Positions 1-7,536 of a stretch of 31,045 bases of DNA are shown here, piece by piece. The stretch is taken from assembly GCA_033809015.1 (NCBI GenBank), contig JAPXMM010000013.1:1-31045 (forward strand), written 5' to 3'. The stretch comes from DTU049 sp033809015. Lineage in GTDB: Bacteria; Bacteroidota; Bacteroidia; Bacteroidales; DTU049. How positions within the stretch are numbered: the stretch's first letter is position 1; every line of letters begins with the position of its first letter. Position numbers and translations under genes: made by a program. The notes under the pieces were generated by a model. It did no database searches. It was given only the letters and a program-made list of their open reading frames with translations, and was not told the origin of the DNA.

Positions 1-316
1 CAGTGAAAGAATCACCAAGTAAAAAGGTATTAGTACCTCGTAAGATAAAAGGATTAGCTGTTTATAGCGTAAATGTAGCAGAGAAAAAGATTAATGATTT
101 TCTGGTTTGGATGATGAAATTCAGAGGAGTAGCCACAAAGTATCTGCAGAACTACCTAATGTGGTTTGTAGTGATGAATAAGTACTTAAAAAACTACGTA
201 GAATCAGACATTGGGCGAATGCTGAATTTGTCATCGCACGATAGGTGGGCGTGGGAGCGGTATCGGAGATTGATTAAGTTGAAATATTGATATAATACTT
301 AATTTTAAACAATTGG
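1..316 (+). mobile_element. IS1595-family insertion sequence, right part
   Basis: This covers the transposase 3' end plus a terminal segment just after its stop codon. Bases about 288-316 resemble the terminal repeat of the complete element at 9094-10173: a TGATAT block followed by TTAATTTTAAACA. The exact outer boundary and any target duplication cannot be fixed, because the other end is outside the window. Confidence 0.6.
3..290 (+). CDS. IS1595-type (ISXO2-like) transposase, C-terminal part, cut by the window edge
   Basis: Only the last 95 codons lie in the window, and the true start is upstream of base 1, so the GTG at base 3 should not be taken as a start. The sequence aligns residue for residue with the C-terminus of the complete transposase at 9101-10099, including the exact string FRGVATKYLQNY and the GRMLNL.S.DR.AW motif near the end. 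It is a closer relative (7 differences in 82 shared residues) of the fragment at the right edge of the window, which has the opposite orientation. The catalytic aspartates of the family would lie outside the window, so activity cannot be judged. Confidence 0.85.
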   Translation: MKESPSKKVLVPRKIKGLAVYSVNVAEKKINDFLVWMMKFRGVATKYLQNYLMWFVVMNKYLKNYVESDIGRMLNLSSHDRWAWERYRRLIKLKY

Positions 317-329
317 AATTGTTAATTAA

Positions 330-491
330 TCAAAACCTTTTTAATTTATCCGATATTACAAAATAATTGCCCTCTAACAAAGTTTTATCAATATGTTTTC
401 TCTCCTCATCATTTAACCTTTCTGCTTTTAAAATTGATTTTATTATAATGTTATAAATGAATAATTTTTTAAAAGTTTCAATGTTAATAAT
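330..491 (-). pseudogene. Decayed gene remnant (C-terminal 53 codons), function unknown
   Basis: On the minus strand there are 53 codons open between a TAA and a TGA stop (330-332), with no plausible start. The residues read like a real protein end: an amphipathic stretch followed by the string LNDEERKHID, then GNYFVISDKLKRF and stop. Base composition here is visibly higher in G+C than in the AT-rich DNA on either side, as expected for former coding DNA. I do not recognise the family. It sits directly beside the left-edge IS and is probably what is left of a gene removed by an IS-associated deletion. A chance open frame is the alternative. Confidence 0.35.
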
Positions 492-634
492 TTATAATTA
501 TAATATCTAAAAAAATTATTTAATTATAGATAAAATTTTTATTAAGTATAAAAAATTTATCTTTTTCAACTTTTATCTTTATTAAAGTTATTAATAGTAA
601 ATGAGAATTGTTTATTCAAACTTTATTTTATTTG

Positions 635-642
635 TAATTTTG
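635..642 (+). promoter_or_regulatory. -7 promoter box for ftsY-rimO
   Basis: TAATTTTG is an exact match to the Bacteroidota -7 consensus TAnnTTTG. It lies 15 bases before the ftsY ATG. A clear -33 TTTG is not obvious. Confidence 0.6.
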
Positions 643-657
643 TAAAAAATTTTTAAT

Positions 658-1602
658 ATGAGTTTATTTAATATTTTTAAAAAAAATACAAAAGAATCTT
701 TAGATAAGGGGTTAGAACCTACCAAAAGCAATTTATTCACTAAAATACATCGCATTATTGTGGGCAAAACTTCTGTAGATGATGAACTATTAGATGAGAT
801 AGAAGAAATATTAATAGAGGCAGATGTGGGCATCAAAACTACTATAAAAATTATCGATTTAATAGAAGAAAAAGCTAAGCACGCCAGATACACCTCTGAT
901 AATGAACTAGATGAGATAGTAAAATCTAGTATTAGAGAAATTTTAGAACAAAGCTTAGCCAATATGTCTAAAATAGAAGATAATGATGCAAAGCCATATG
1001 TGATTTTAGTAGTTGGCGTCAATGGAGTTGGTAAAACTACAACAATAGGTAAATTAGCATATCAATTTAAAAATGATAATCGAAAAGTTGTTTTAGGAGC
1101 TGCAGATACTTTCAGAGCTGCTGCTGTAGAGCAATTAAAATTATGGGCAGAAAAAGTAGGAGTAGATATCGTAGAGCATGGTATGAATGTAGATCCAGGA
1201 GCTGTAGCTTATGACACTGTAAATATAGCAAAATCAAAAGATTATGATGTGGCCATCATAGATACTGCTGGCAGATTACACAATAAAACAAATCTAATGA
1301 ACGAGCTTGGTAAAATTAATCGGGTAATTAAAAAAATTATTCCTGAAGCACCTCACGAAGTTTTATTAGTATTAGATGCCTCTACTGGACAGAATGCTAT
1401 TGAGCAAGCTAAGCAATTCTTATCAATAACAAATGTAAATGCTATCGCTCTAACAAAATTAGACGGTACAGCTAAAGGTGGCATAGTAGTAGCCATAGCT
1501 GATGAACTAAAAATACCTATCAAATATATTGGTGTAGGTGAAACACTCGATGATTTAGAACTTTTCGACGCTAAAACATTTGTAGATAGTTTATTATCAT
1601 GA
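658..1602 (+). CDS. ftsY: Signal recognition particle receptor GTPase FtsY
   Basis: This is the SRP receptor, which docks SRP-ribosome complexes at the inner membrane for co-translational insertion. The 314 residues comprise a short N-terminus, a helical N domain (about 20-105) and the G domain: P-loop GVNGVGKTT at 120-128, the ADTFRAAA motif at 149-156, DTAGR at 202-206, TKLDG at 266-270 and the closing G-V-G-E segment near 292-295. The long acidic A domain of E. coli FtsY is absent, as is usual in this phylum. The ATG at 658 is preceded by a consensus -7 box. The stop codon overlaps the rimO start (ATGA), so the two are co-transcribed and probably translationally coupled. Confidence 0.97.
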   Translation: MSLFNIFKKNTKESLDKGLEPTKSNLFTKIHRIIVGKTSVDDELLDEIEEILIEADVGIKTTIKIIDLIEEKAKHARYTSDNELDEIVKSSIREILEQSLANMSKIEDNDAKPYVILVVGVNGVGKTTTIGKLAYQFKNDNRKVVLGAADTFRAAAVEQLKLWAEKVGVDIVEHGMNVDPGAVAYDTVNIAKSKDYDVAIIDTAGRLHNKTNLMNELGKINRVIKKIIPEAPHEVLLVLDASTGQNAIEQAKQFLSITNVNAIALTKLDGTAKGGIVVAIADELKIPIKYIGVGETLDDLELFDAKTFVDSLLS

Positions 1603-2888
1603 CAAAGAAATCAATTTCAATAGTTACACTTGGCTGTCCTAAAAATCAAGTAGATAGCGAAAAATTAGCATCTGCTCTTTCGTCTTCGTTTATTGTTGAG
1701 CACGAAAAAGAAGTAGCAGATTATATAATTATTAATACTTGTTCATTTATTTTACCCGCTAAGGAAGAAACTATAAATACAATTCTCGATTATATTGAAT
1801 TGAAAAAGCGAGGATTGATAGAAAAAATTATTATTACTGGTTGTATGGCTCAATTGTATAAAAAAGATTTATTAGACAATCTTCCCGAGATTGATATGAT
1901 ATTTGGGCTAAGTGAATATGACAATTTAGTAAAAACATTAACAGAAAATCAAAATGTTAATATTAATAATGATCGTATTTTGTGTACGCCTAATCATTAT
2001 GCATATTTAAAAATTGCTGATGGATGTGATCACTCTTGCTCTTTTTGCACTATTCCGATGATAAGAGGAGCTTATAAATCTATTCCTATGGAAGATTTAA
2101 TAAATGAAGCTAAAAACTTGGCACATAAAGGTGTCAAAGAACTTATTCTAATAGCTCAGGATACTACCTATTATGGTATAGATATTTATCATAAACAAAA
2201 ATTACCTGAACTACTAGACACTTTAGCTTCATTAAATTTATTTTCATGGATTAGACTTTTATATACATATCCGATCAATTTTCCTATGGAACTAATAGAT
2301 GTTTATAATGCTCATAAATCTATAGTACCGTATATACATCTACCTTTGCAGCATTGCGATGATAAAATTCTAGAAAATATGCGCCGTCCTTTTGGACAAG
2401 AAGCTATTACAAATCTAATAAATATTTTGAGAACTTCTATTGCTGATTTAGCTATACGTACAGATTTCATCGCTGGCTATCCACTAGAGACTAATAAAGA
2501 ATTCAATAAATTAAAGAATTTTATTAAGGAGATGAATTTCGAACGAATGGGTATATTCGAATATTCTATTGAAGAAAATACACCAGCAGCTTTGCTAACT
2601 CAACATGGTGATAAATTAAAAGTTAAAAGAACTCAAGAGTTAATGGATATCTACGCAGAATTATCGATATCGAGGAATAGATCTCTAATAGGCAAAAATT
2701 TAAAAGTGATAATAGATGATAAACTCGATGATAACTTATATGAAGCTCGTAGCCAATGGGATGCTCCAGAGATAGATCAAGTAGTTTTTGTTAATTCAAA
2801 TATTCAACTACAAAGAGGACAAATCGTGGATGTGCATATAAATGATGCGGGAAATTTTGATTTAAGTGGTGACTTGGTGACTGGGTGA
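1599..2888 (+). CDS. rimO: Ribosomal protein S12 methylthiotransferase RimO
   Basis: This radical-SAM enzyme adds a methylthio group to an aspartate of ribosomal protein S12. The 429 residues match the usual length. The N-terminal UPF0004 domain supplies three cysteines (C13 in GCPKNQVDSE, C48 in NTCSF, C82 in GCMAQ). The radical-SAM cluster motif CDHSCSFC gives C143, C147 and C150, and a TRAM domain occupies about the last 65 residues. The start ATG overlaps the ftsY stop by four bases. The odd part is the 3' end: the last six codons and the TGA (encoding GDLVTG) are the first units of the octamer array at 2869-3098, so the natural C-terminus, usually GEV or similar, appears to have been replaced or capped by repeat sequence. 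Confidence 0.96.
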   Translation: MTKKSISIVTLGCPKNQVDSEKLASALSSSFIVEHEKEVADYIIINTCSFILPAKEETINTILDYIELKKRGLIEKIIITGCMAQLYKKDLLDNLPEIDMIFGLSEYDNLVKTLTENQNVNINNDRILCTPNHYAYLKIADGCDHSCSFCTIPMIRGAYKSIPMEDLINEAKNLAHKGVKELILIAQDTTYYGIDIYHKQKLPELLDTLASLNLFSWIRLLYTYPINFPMELIDVYNAHKSIVPYIHLPLQHCDDKILENMRRPFGQEAITNLINILRTSIADLAIRTDFIAGYPLETNKEFNKLKNFIKEMNFERMGIFEYSIEENTPAALLTQHGDKLKVKRTQELMDIYAELSISRNRSLIGKNLKVIIDDKLDDNLYEARSQWDAPEIDQVVFVNSNIQLQRGQIVDVHINDAGNFDLSGDLVTG

Positions 2889-3098
2889 CGAGGTGACTTG
2901 GTGAGATAATGACTGGGAGACTTGATGACTGGGTGACTTGATGAGATAATGACTGGGAGAAATGGTGACGAGTAGATTAAGAGAAGACGAAGAGATTAGG
3001 AGACAGGAAGACAAAAAGACTGGGAGACTGGGAGACAAGAAGACTGGGAGATAGGAAGATTGGGGAGAGTGTGTGATATGGTGTTACAAGGTGATAAA
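2869..3098 (+). repeat. Degenerate purine-rich octamer array at the rimO 3' end
   Basis: The DNA reads as a run of about 25-28 imperfect 8-base units. It starts with GTGACTTG, GTGACTGG, GTGACGAG and GTGACTTG, and drifts to units such as TGGGAGAC, AAGAAGAC and AGGAAGAT. The purine strand is the sense strand of rimO. The rimO TGA (2886-2888) lies in the third unit. A larger 40-base (five-unit) repeat is nested inside it, at 2902-2919 and 2942-2959. Apart from a candidate promoter close to mnmE, the rest of the interval up to 3200 shows nothing else. Confidence 0.85.
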
Positions 3099-3177
3099 AA
3101 GATAGTAATACTACATATAAGGATTCAATAAAATTATAAAATTTGTTTGACTATTTTACCAATAATAAAAAAATTCT

Positions 3178-3185
3178 TATATTTA
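3178..3185 (+). promoter_or_regulatory. Near-consensus -7 box for mnmE
   Basis: TATATTTA differs from TAnnTTTG at the last base. It sits 15 bases before the mnmE ATG, the same spacing as for ftsY and tsaD. Confidence 0.35.
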
Positions 3186-3200
3186 TAAAAATTATAAAAT

Positions 3201-4580
3201 ATGTATTTAACCAGTGATAATACAATATGTGCTATAGCTACTCCTCAAGGTATAGGAGCTGTTTCTATGGTAAGAGTGAGTGGAGCACAGACTTTAGATA
3301 TTCTAAAAAGATTAACTCACAAGGAGCAATTCAATATTAGACAAGCTCATCGTTGTGAAATTTATGATGATAATGATAAACAATTAGATGATGCTGTCAT
3401 ACTATTTTATAAAGCTCCACATTCATACACTGGTGAGGATGTAGCTGAAATATTTATCCATGGTTCTCAATATATACAAAAAACTCTGTTAGAAACATTA
3501 ATTAATTGGAATGTGAAATTAGCTGAACCTGGAGAGTTTACTTATAGGGCATTCATTAATGGTAAAATGGATTTGCTACAGGCTGAGGCTGTAAATGATT
3601 TAGTTTTTTCTACAAATAGCAATTATCATGATATTGCATTAAATCAATTAAGGGGCGGTTTTTCTAAAAAATTAAATATTTATAGAACTGAACTTATTAA
3701 TTTAACAGCATTATTAGAATTGGAAATTGATTTTGCTGAAGAAGATGTAGAGTTCGCCTCGAGAGATAAACTAAAAAGTACTATTATAGAGCTAATATCT
3801 GAAGCAGATAGACTCATTGATTCATATAAAAATGGAAATGTAGTGAAACGTGGTATCCCAATAGCTATCATCGGGAAACCTAATGTAGGTAAATCAACTC
3901 TATTAAATGCATTATTAAATGACGATAAAGCTATTGTCAGTGAGATACCTGGCACTACACGAGATGCTATCGAAGATCAAATTACTTACCAAGGTTTTTC
4001 TTTTAGGTTTATTGATACTGCTGGTCTGCAAACTACTGAAGATATCATAGAAAATATCGGTATAGAACGTTCCTTTGATAAAATGAGAGAATCATTTATC
4101 ATATTATACCTCATCGATATCACTGAATTTGATTATTACAAATTTTTAGAAGATATTCAAGAAATGAAAAATCAAATTAAAGACTTTGATAATAAAAAAA
4201 TGATCTTGGTTTTTAATAAAATTGATTTAATAGAACAAATACCATCTCATTTGTTTGATTTAAAAGATTATGATAAAGTGTTTATTTCTGCTAAGAGAAA
4301 AGAAAATATAGAAATTTTATTAGATGATATTGTAAATTCCATAAAAAATATGATAAATGTAAACGAAGATACGCTGATAAATATAAGGCATTATGAGGCT
4401 TTTAAAGAAATTAAACTTAGCTTAACCAAAGCTCTAGAAGATATAAATAAAAACATGCCAAATGATATAGTCGCTTTTGACCTACGACAGAGTATAGAAA
4501 GTATTGGTAAAATAACAGGTGAAATCGTAAATAATGACATTCTAGATCATATCTTTGCCAATTTCTGTATAGGTAAATAA
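3201..4580 (+). CDS. mnmE: tRNA modification GTPase MnmE (TrmE)
   Basis: With MnmG, this enzyme forms the 5-(carboxymethylaminomethyl) modification of the wobble uridine (U34) of certain tRNAs, using 5-formyl-tetrahydrofolate and GTP. The 459 residues match the family. The N-terminal folate-binding domain begins DTICAIATP-like (here DNTICAIATPQG). A helical domain is split by a Ras-like G domain with GKPNVGKS at 225-232, GTTRD at 251-255, DTAGL at 272-276 and NKIDL. The protein ends in the diagnostic CIGK, whose cysteine is essential for modification. It is transcribed alone between the octamer array and a weak AT-rich hairpin. No MnmG gene is in the window. Confidence 0.97.
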   Translation: MYLTSDNTICAIATPQGIGAVSMVRVSGAQTLDILKRLTHKEQFNIRQAHRCEIYDDNDKQLDDAVILFYKAPHSYTGEDVAEIFIHGSQYIQKTLLETLINWNVKLAEPGEFTYRAFINGKMDLLQAEAVNDLVFSTNSNYHDIALNQLRGGFSKKLNIYRTELINLTALLELEIDFAEEDVEFASRDKLKSTIIELISEADRLIDSYKNGNVVKRGIPIAIIGKPNVGKSTLLNALLNDDKAIVSEIPGTTRDAIEDQITYQGFSFRFIDTAGLQTTEDIIENIGIERSFDKMRESFIILYLIDITEFDYYKFLEDIQEMKNQIKDFDNKKMILVFNKIDLIEQIPSHLFDLKDYDKVFISAKRKENIEILLDDIVNSIKNMINVNEDTLINIRHYEAFKEIKLSLTKALEDINKNMPNDIVAFDLRQSIESIGKITGEIVNNDILDHIFANFCIGK

Positions 4581-4608
4581 TTTTTTTAATAAAATATTCA
4601 AAATAATT

Positions 4609-4632
4609 TTAAAATCAAATATTTCATTTTAA
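4609..4632 (+). terminator. Possible weak terminator after mnmE
   Basis: TTAAAAT (4609-4615) can pair with ATTTTAA (4626-4632) across a 10-base loop. A T-rich run follows. The stem is all A-T in AT-rich DNA, so this is weak. Confidence 0.3.
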
Positions 4633-4646
4633 TATATTTTTTCTTG

Positions 4647-4654
4647 TATTTTTG
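4647..4654 (+). promoter_or_regulatory. -7 promoter box for the membrane protein / SDR pair
   Basis: TATTTTTG matches TAnnTTTG exactly, 26 bases before the ATG at 4681. Confidence 0.55.
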
Positions 4655-4680
4655 CTAAATAAAATGATGAAAATTTAAAC

Positions 4681-5985
4681 ATGAAGCTTGCAGTATTCCT
4701 TGTGTCTACTTTGATTCTTATAGTAATAATATATTTTTTTACTAAAAAACATGGAGAAGGTATTAAACCTATCTGGTGGACAATAGCATTTGCCCTAAAA
4801 GTACTAGCTGGGATATTATTAGTATATGTATATATAGGCTATTATTCTGATAGAGGAAGCGCAGATATTTTTAAATATTACGACGATGGTAGAACTATTT
4901 GGGAAACAACAAGAGGAAATAATAAAGATTTTGTAAAAATAATTTTTGGTATTTATAATCAAGATGAATATGAATTACTAAAAAATAAATATTTAGTAAA
5001 CACCAGTCATTGGGATAGAGCAGATTTTGTGCCTTTTCGTTATGAGAACAGACTTATAATTAGAATAAATGCTGCTTTGATGCCATTAACTGGAGATAAT
5101 TTTGGTTTACATTTATTGTTTTTTATTTTCATAGCATTTATAGGGCAATATTATTTATTTAAATCAATTGCACCATTTGTACAAAAAAAGTTAAGCTTTT
5201 TAATAATTTTTTTATTCCCATCATTACTGCTATGGACATCTGGAATATTAAAAGAAACAATAATAATTTTTATTATTGGATTATGGTTGTATGGATTAAA
5301 ATTGCTAATAGATAAAAAATATGTATTATCTGTTGTACTTTTATTAATTTCTACCTTAATAGCTTCTACAGTGAAAGTTTATATAATTATTGGATTATAT
5401 CTATCTATATTACCTCTGATAATTTATAAAATCATTAAGAAATATAAAGTATGGCAAGTATATCTCAGTGTTTTTATAATTTATATTTTATCAATTCCTT
5501 TATTAAAATATTTATTTGGATTAGATATATTAACGTTAATTGTAAATAAACTCGAGCTCACAACAAATTTAGCAATAAGTGAGAATGCCGGCAGCATGAT
5601 AAATCCTTTAAAATTAGAACCTACATTATTTTCATTTATAATTAATGCGCCATTAGCAATAATTAATACTTTTTTTAGACCTTTTATCAATGATATTGAT
5701 AGTTTGATAATCATACCATCATTTATAGAAAATTTAATTTGGATCATATTAACAATCGTAGCTATTGTTTTTAGGAAAAAAGAAATCACAAAACAAGAAC
5801 AAAATATTTTGTTCTTATTTTTATCATTTACAATAATAGAAACATTACTGATTGGCTACACCACTCCAATATTGGGAGCTACAGTCAGATATAGGATTTT
5901 TCCGCTGTTGTTTTTCTTATTATGTTTAATCATAATAATTGATTTTGAAAAAATTAAAAATAAATTAAAAATTAAAAAAATATGA
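4681..5985 (+). CDS. Polytopic membrane protein, function unknown
   Basis: I do not recognise a named family. The 434 residues contain roughly ten hydrophobic segments: two near the N-terminus (about 2-20 and 30-55), a soluble loop of about 80 residues, then dense membrane segments from about 140 to the end. The loop carries SADIFKYYDDGR and later RYENRLIIRINA. Next to a membrane segment there is FPSLLLWTSGILKE. Similar combinations (an Asp/Tyr-rich first loop and a P-S-x-L-x-W-x-S-G-x-x-K-E motif) occur in Bacteroidota envelope-polysaccharide membrane proteins such as polymerase- or GT-C-like ones, so a role in surface glycan synthesis is a guess. The stop overlaps the next gene's start (ATGA), which suggests an operon with the dehydrogenase. 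Confidence 0.75.
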   Translation: MKLAVFLVSTLILIVIIYFFTKKHGEGIKPIWWTIAFALKVLAGILLVYVYIGYYSDRGSADIFKYYDDGRTIWETTRGNNKDFVKIIFGIYNQDEYELLKNKYLVNTSHWDRADFVPFRYENRLIIRINAALMPLTGDNFGLHLLFFIFIAFIGQYYLFKSIAPFVQKKLSFLIIFLFPSLLLWTSGILKETIIIFIIGLWLYGLKLLIDKKYVLSVVLLLISTLIASTVKVYIIIGLYLSILPLIIYKIIKKYKVWQVYLSVFIIYILSIPLLKYLFGLDILTLIVNKLELTTNLAISENAGSMINPLKLEPTLFSFIINAPLAIINTFFRPFINDIDSLIIIPSFIENLIWIILTIVAIVFRKKEITKQEQNILFLFLSFTIIETLLIGYTTPILGATVRYRIFPLLFFLLCLIIIIDFEKIKNKLKIKKI

Positions 5986-6740
5986 ATAGAATAGTTGTAA
6001 TCACAGGAGCTAGTAGTGGAATAGGAGAGGCCACAGCAAAAAAATTTGCAAAAAATGGAGATAATTTAATTTTATTAGCAAGAAGAATAGACAAACTAGA
6101 ACTGATAAAACAAGAAATTTTAGAAAAAAATGATGTAAATATTTTAGTAGAGAAGTTAGACGTTAGAAACAGAAATGAAGTTTTTAATTTTTTTAATAAT
6201 TTGAAAGAAGATTGGCAGAATATTGACATTTTGGTAAATAATGCGGGATTAGCTCTCGGTCTCTCTCCAATATATGAAGGAGATATAGATGATTGGGAGA
6301 TAATGGTACAGACAAATATTATGGGTTTGCTATACGTGAGTAGAGCTATATTACCAGGAATGGTGCAGAGAAAAAGAGGCCATGTAATAAATCTAGGTTC
6401 TATAGCAGGCAGAGAAGTATATGAAAATGGCAATGTATATTGTGCCACTAAACATGCTGTACATGCTATATCAGAAGCTATGAGAATAGATTTATTACCA
6501 CACAACATAAAAGTTTCGAATGTGGCTCCTGGAGCAGTAAATACTGAATTTTCTACTGTTAGATTTAAAGGAGATAAATATCGTGCAGAACAAGTATATG
6601 TAGGGTACAGCCCTTTATATGCTGAAGATGTGGCTGATGCTATATTATATGTGAGTAATTTACCAGATAATGTAAATGTAAATGATATATTGGTAATGTC
6701 TCCCCAGCAAGCTAATGCAACGATGTTTAATAAGAAGTAA
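5982..6740 (+). CDS. Short-chain dehydrogenase/reductase, YdfG-like
   Basis: This is a classical SDR of 252 residues that oxidises or reduces a hydroxyl/carbonyl group with NAD(P). The Rossmann motif TGASSGIG is at 8-15, NNAG at 86-89, and the catalytic triad is Ser140, Tyr153 and Lys157 (YCATK). An Arg pair follows beta-strand 2 (LLARRIDKLE), which suggests NADP preference. The overall pattern, including the segment NVAPGAVNTEFS and a C-terminal VMSPQQ-type ending, resembles YdfG enzymes acting on L-allo-threonine, serine or 3-hydroxypropionate. The substrate cannot be fixed from sequence. It starts inside the stop codon of the membrane protein gene and probably shares its promoter. Confidence 0.9.
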   Translation: MNRIVVITGASSGIGEATAKKFAKNGDNLILLARRIDKLELIKQEILEKNDVNILVEKLDVRNRNEVFNFFNNLKEDWQNIDILVNNAGLALGLSPIYEGDIDDWEIMVQTNIMGLLYVSRAILPGMVQRKRGHVINLGSIAGREVYENGNVYCATKHAVHAISEAMRIDLLPHNIKVSNVAPGAVNTEFSTVRFKGDKYRAEQVYVGYSPLYAEDVADAILYVSNLPDNVNVNDILVMSPQQANATMFNKK

Positions 6741-6754
6741 AATAGATTAAAGTA

Positions 6755-6780
6755 ACTAAAATTTAATAAAAAATTTTAGT
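6755..6780 (+). terminator. Perfect AT hairpin after the SDR gene
   Basis: ACTAAAATTT (6755-6764) and AAATTTTAGT (6771-6780) form a perfect 10-base-pair stem with a six-base loop, 14 bases after the stop codon. There is no T-run, so it may act as an mRNA 3'-end stabiliser rather than an intrinsic terminator. Confidence 0.45.
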
Positions 6781-6795
6781 GAAAGATGATTGATT

Positions 6796-6983
6796 AATTG
6801 TTTAAAACAATTAATGATATTATTAAATTTATTTTTCTTTATAAAATCTAATATTAAAAAGAAAAATAAAGAATTTATTTAATTTTTAATATTAAATTTT
6901 ATATTCCTTTTTAATTCTCATTATTACTATATAAATTAATAATTAAATGATAGTTTATATATCATTAATTAATTTAAACATTT
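6796..6983. mobile_element. Probable MITE with IS1595-type ends
   Basis: A segment of about 188 bases has no coding capacity and is bounded by imperfect inverted repeats at 6796-6822 and 6958-6983, about 20 matches in 23 core positions. The left repeat contains 24 consecutive bases (6799-6822) identical to the terminal repeat of the complete IS at 10147-10170 read on the other strand. The right repeat starts with the same AAATGTTTAAA outer bases. The inside is AT-rich and partly self-complementary: 6829-6840 pairs with 6857-6868. No 8-base target duplication is visible. It fills most of the 328-base gap between the SDR gene and the SRPBCC gene. Confidence 0.65.
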
Positions 6984-7040
6984 TTAAAATAAATTAATTT
7001 ATAAAGCCTCTGGCTTATTTTATATAAAAAAATTAAATTG

Positions 7041-7048
7041 TAATTTTG
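7041..7048 (+). promoter_or_regulatory. -7 promoter box for the SRPBCC / kinase pair
   Basis: TAATTTTG matches TAnnTTTG exactly and lies 20 bases before the ATG at 7069, outside the MITE. Confidence 0.55.
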
Positions 7049-7068
7049 TAAAATTAAAAATACATTAT

Positions 7069-7500
7069 ATGGAAATCAACAGTGAAAAAGTAGTAACACC
7101 ATACCCAGTGTCAATCATAGTTGAAAATTTTTCTGATATTAATAATCTGTCTAGATTAATCCAAAATAATCAAAGTCAATTATCAGATATAAATGCAGCT
7201 GATCACATACAAGAGATTGAAATTATAGATAATCAAATAAAAATATCTACTGATCAAGGTTTGATATTTGTAGATCTTATAAAATCTGAACCTGATAAAG
7301 TAACTTATAAATTAAATGTAAATAATTTAAAGAATTTAAATGAAATTTTTATAATCTTTAATGCAGACACACAATCTAATACCTTATGGTTAACAATAAA
7401 TGTAGATATTCCTTATGTTATGGGATTAATGCTAAAACCCAAGATTAAAAAATTTATGGATGAAATTAATAAAAGATTGACTGAAAATGTAGCGTTTTAG
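7069..7500 (+). CDS. SRPBCC-like (START/polyketide-cyclase fold) protein
   Basis: This is a small soluble protein of 143 residues with no signal peptide or membrane segment. Its layout resembles the short SRPBCC proteins common in Bacteroidota: an opening strand with PYPVSIIVENFSDINNLSRL, alternating strands with a GLIFVDLIKSEPDKV-type segment, a strand DIPYVMGLMLKP, and a closing amphipathic helix. No catalytic residue can be assigned, and ligand binding is only implied by the fold. It lies 36 bases ahead of the sensor kinase on the same strand, so the two are probably co-transcribed. The family call rests on pattern recognition and is moderate. Confidence 0.6.
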   Translation: MEINSEKVVTPYPVSIIVENFSDINNLSRLIQNNQSQLSDINAADHIQEIEIIDNQIKISTDQGLIFVDLIKSEPDKVTYKLNVNNLKNLNEIFIIFNADTQSNTLWLTINVDIPYVMGLMLKPKIKKFMDEINKRLTENVAF

Positions 7501-7536
7501 CAAACGTTTATAAAAATTAATCATTATTAGTTCAAT

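Noticed and set aside
501..600. AT-rich inverted pieces upstream of the ftsY promoter
   Set aside because: The palindromic matches are six bases or fewer and expected in DNA of this composition.
612..1022. 136-codon open frame antisense to ftsY
   Set aside because: It is a shadow of the ftsY codon pattern, with Ser/Leu-rich nonsense composition and no start context.
2869..3098. CRISPR array
   Set aside because: The units are 8 bases and degenerate, there are no unique spacers and no cas genes. It is a tandem repeat.
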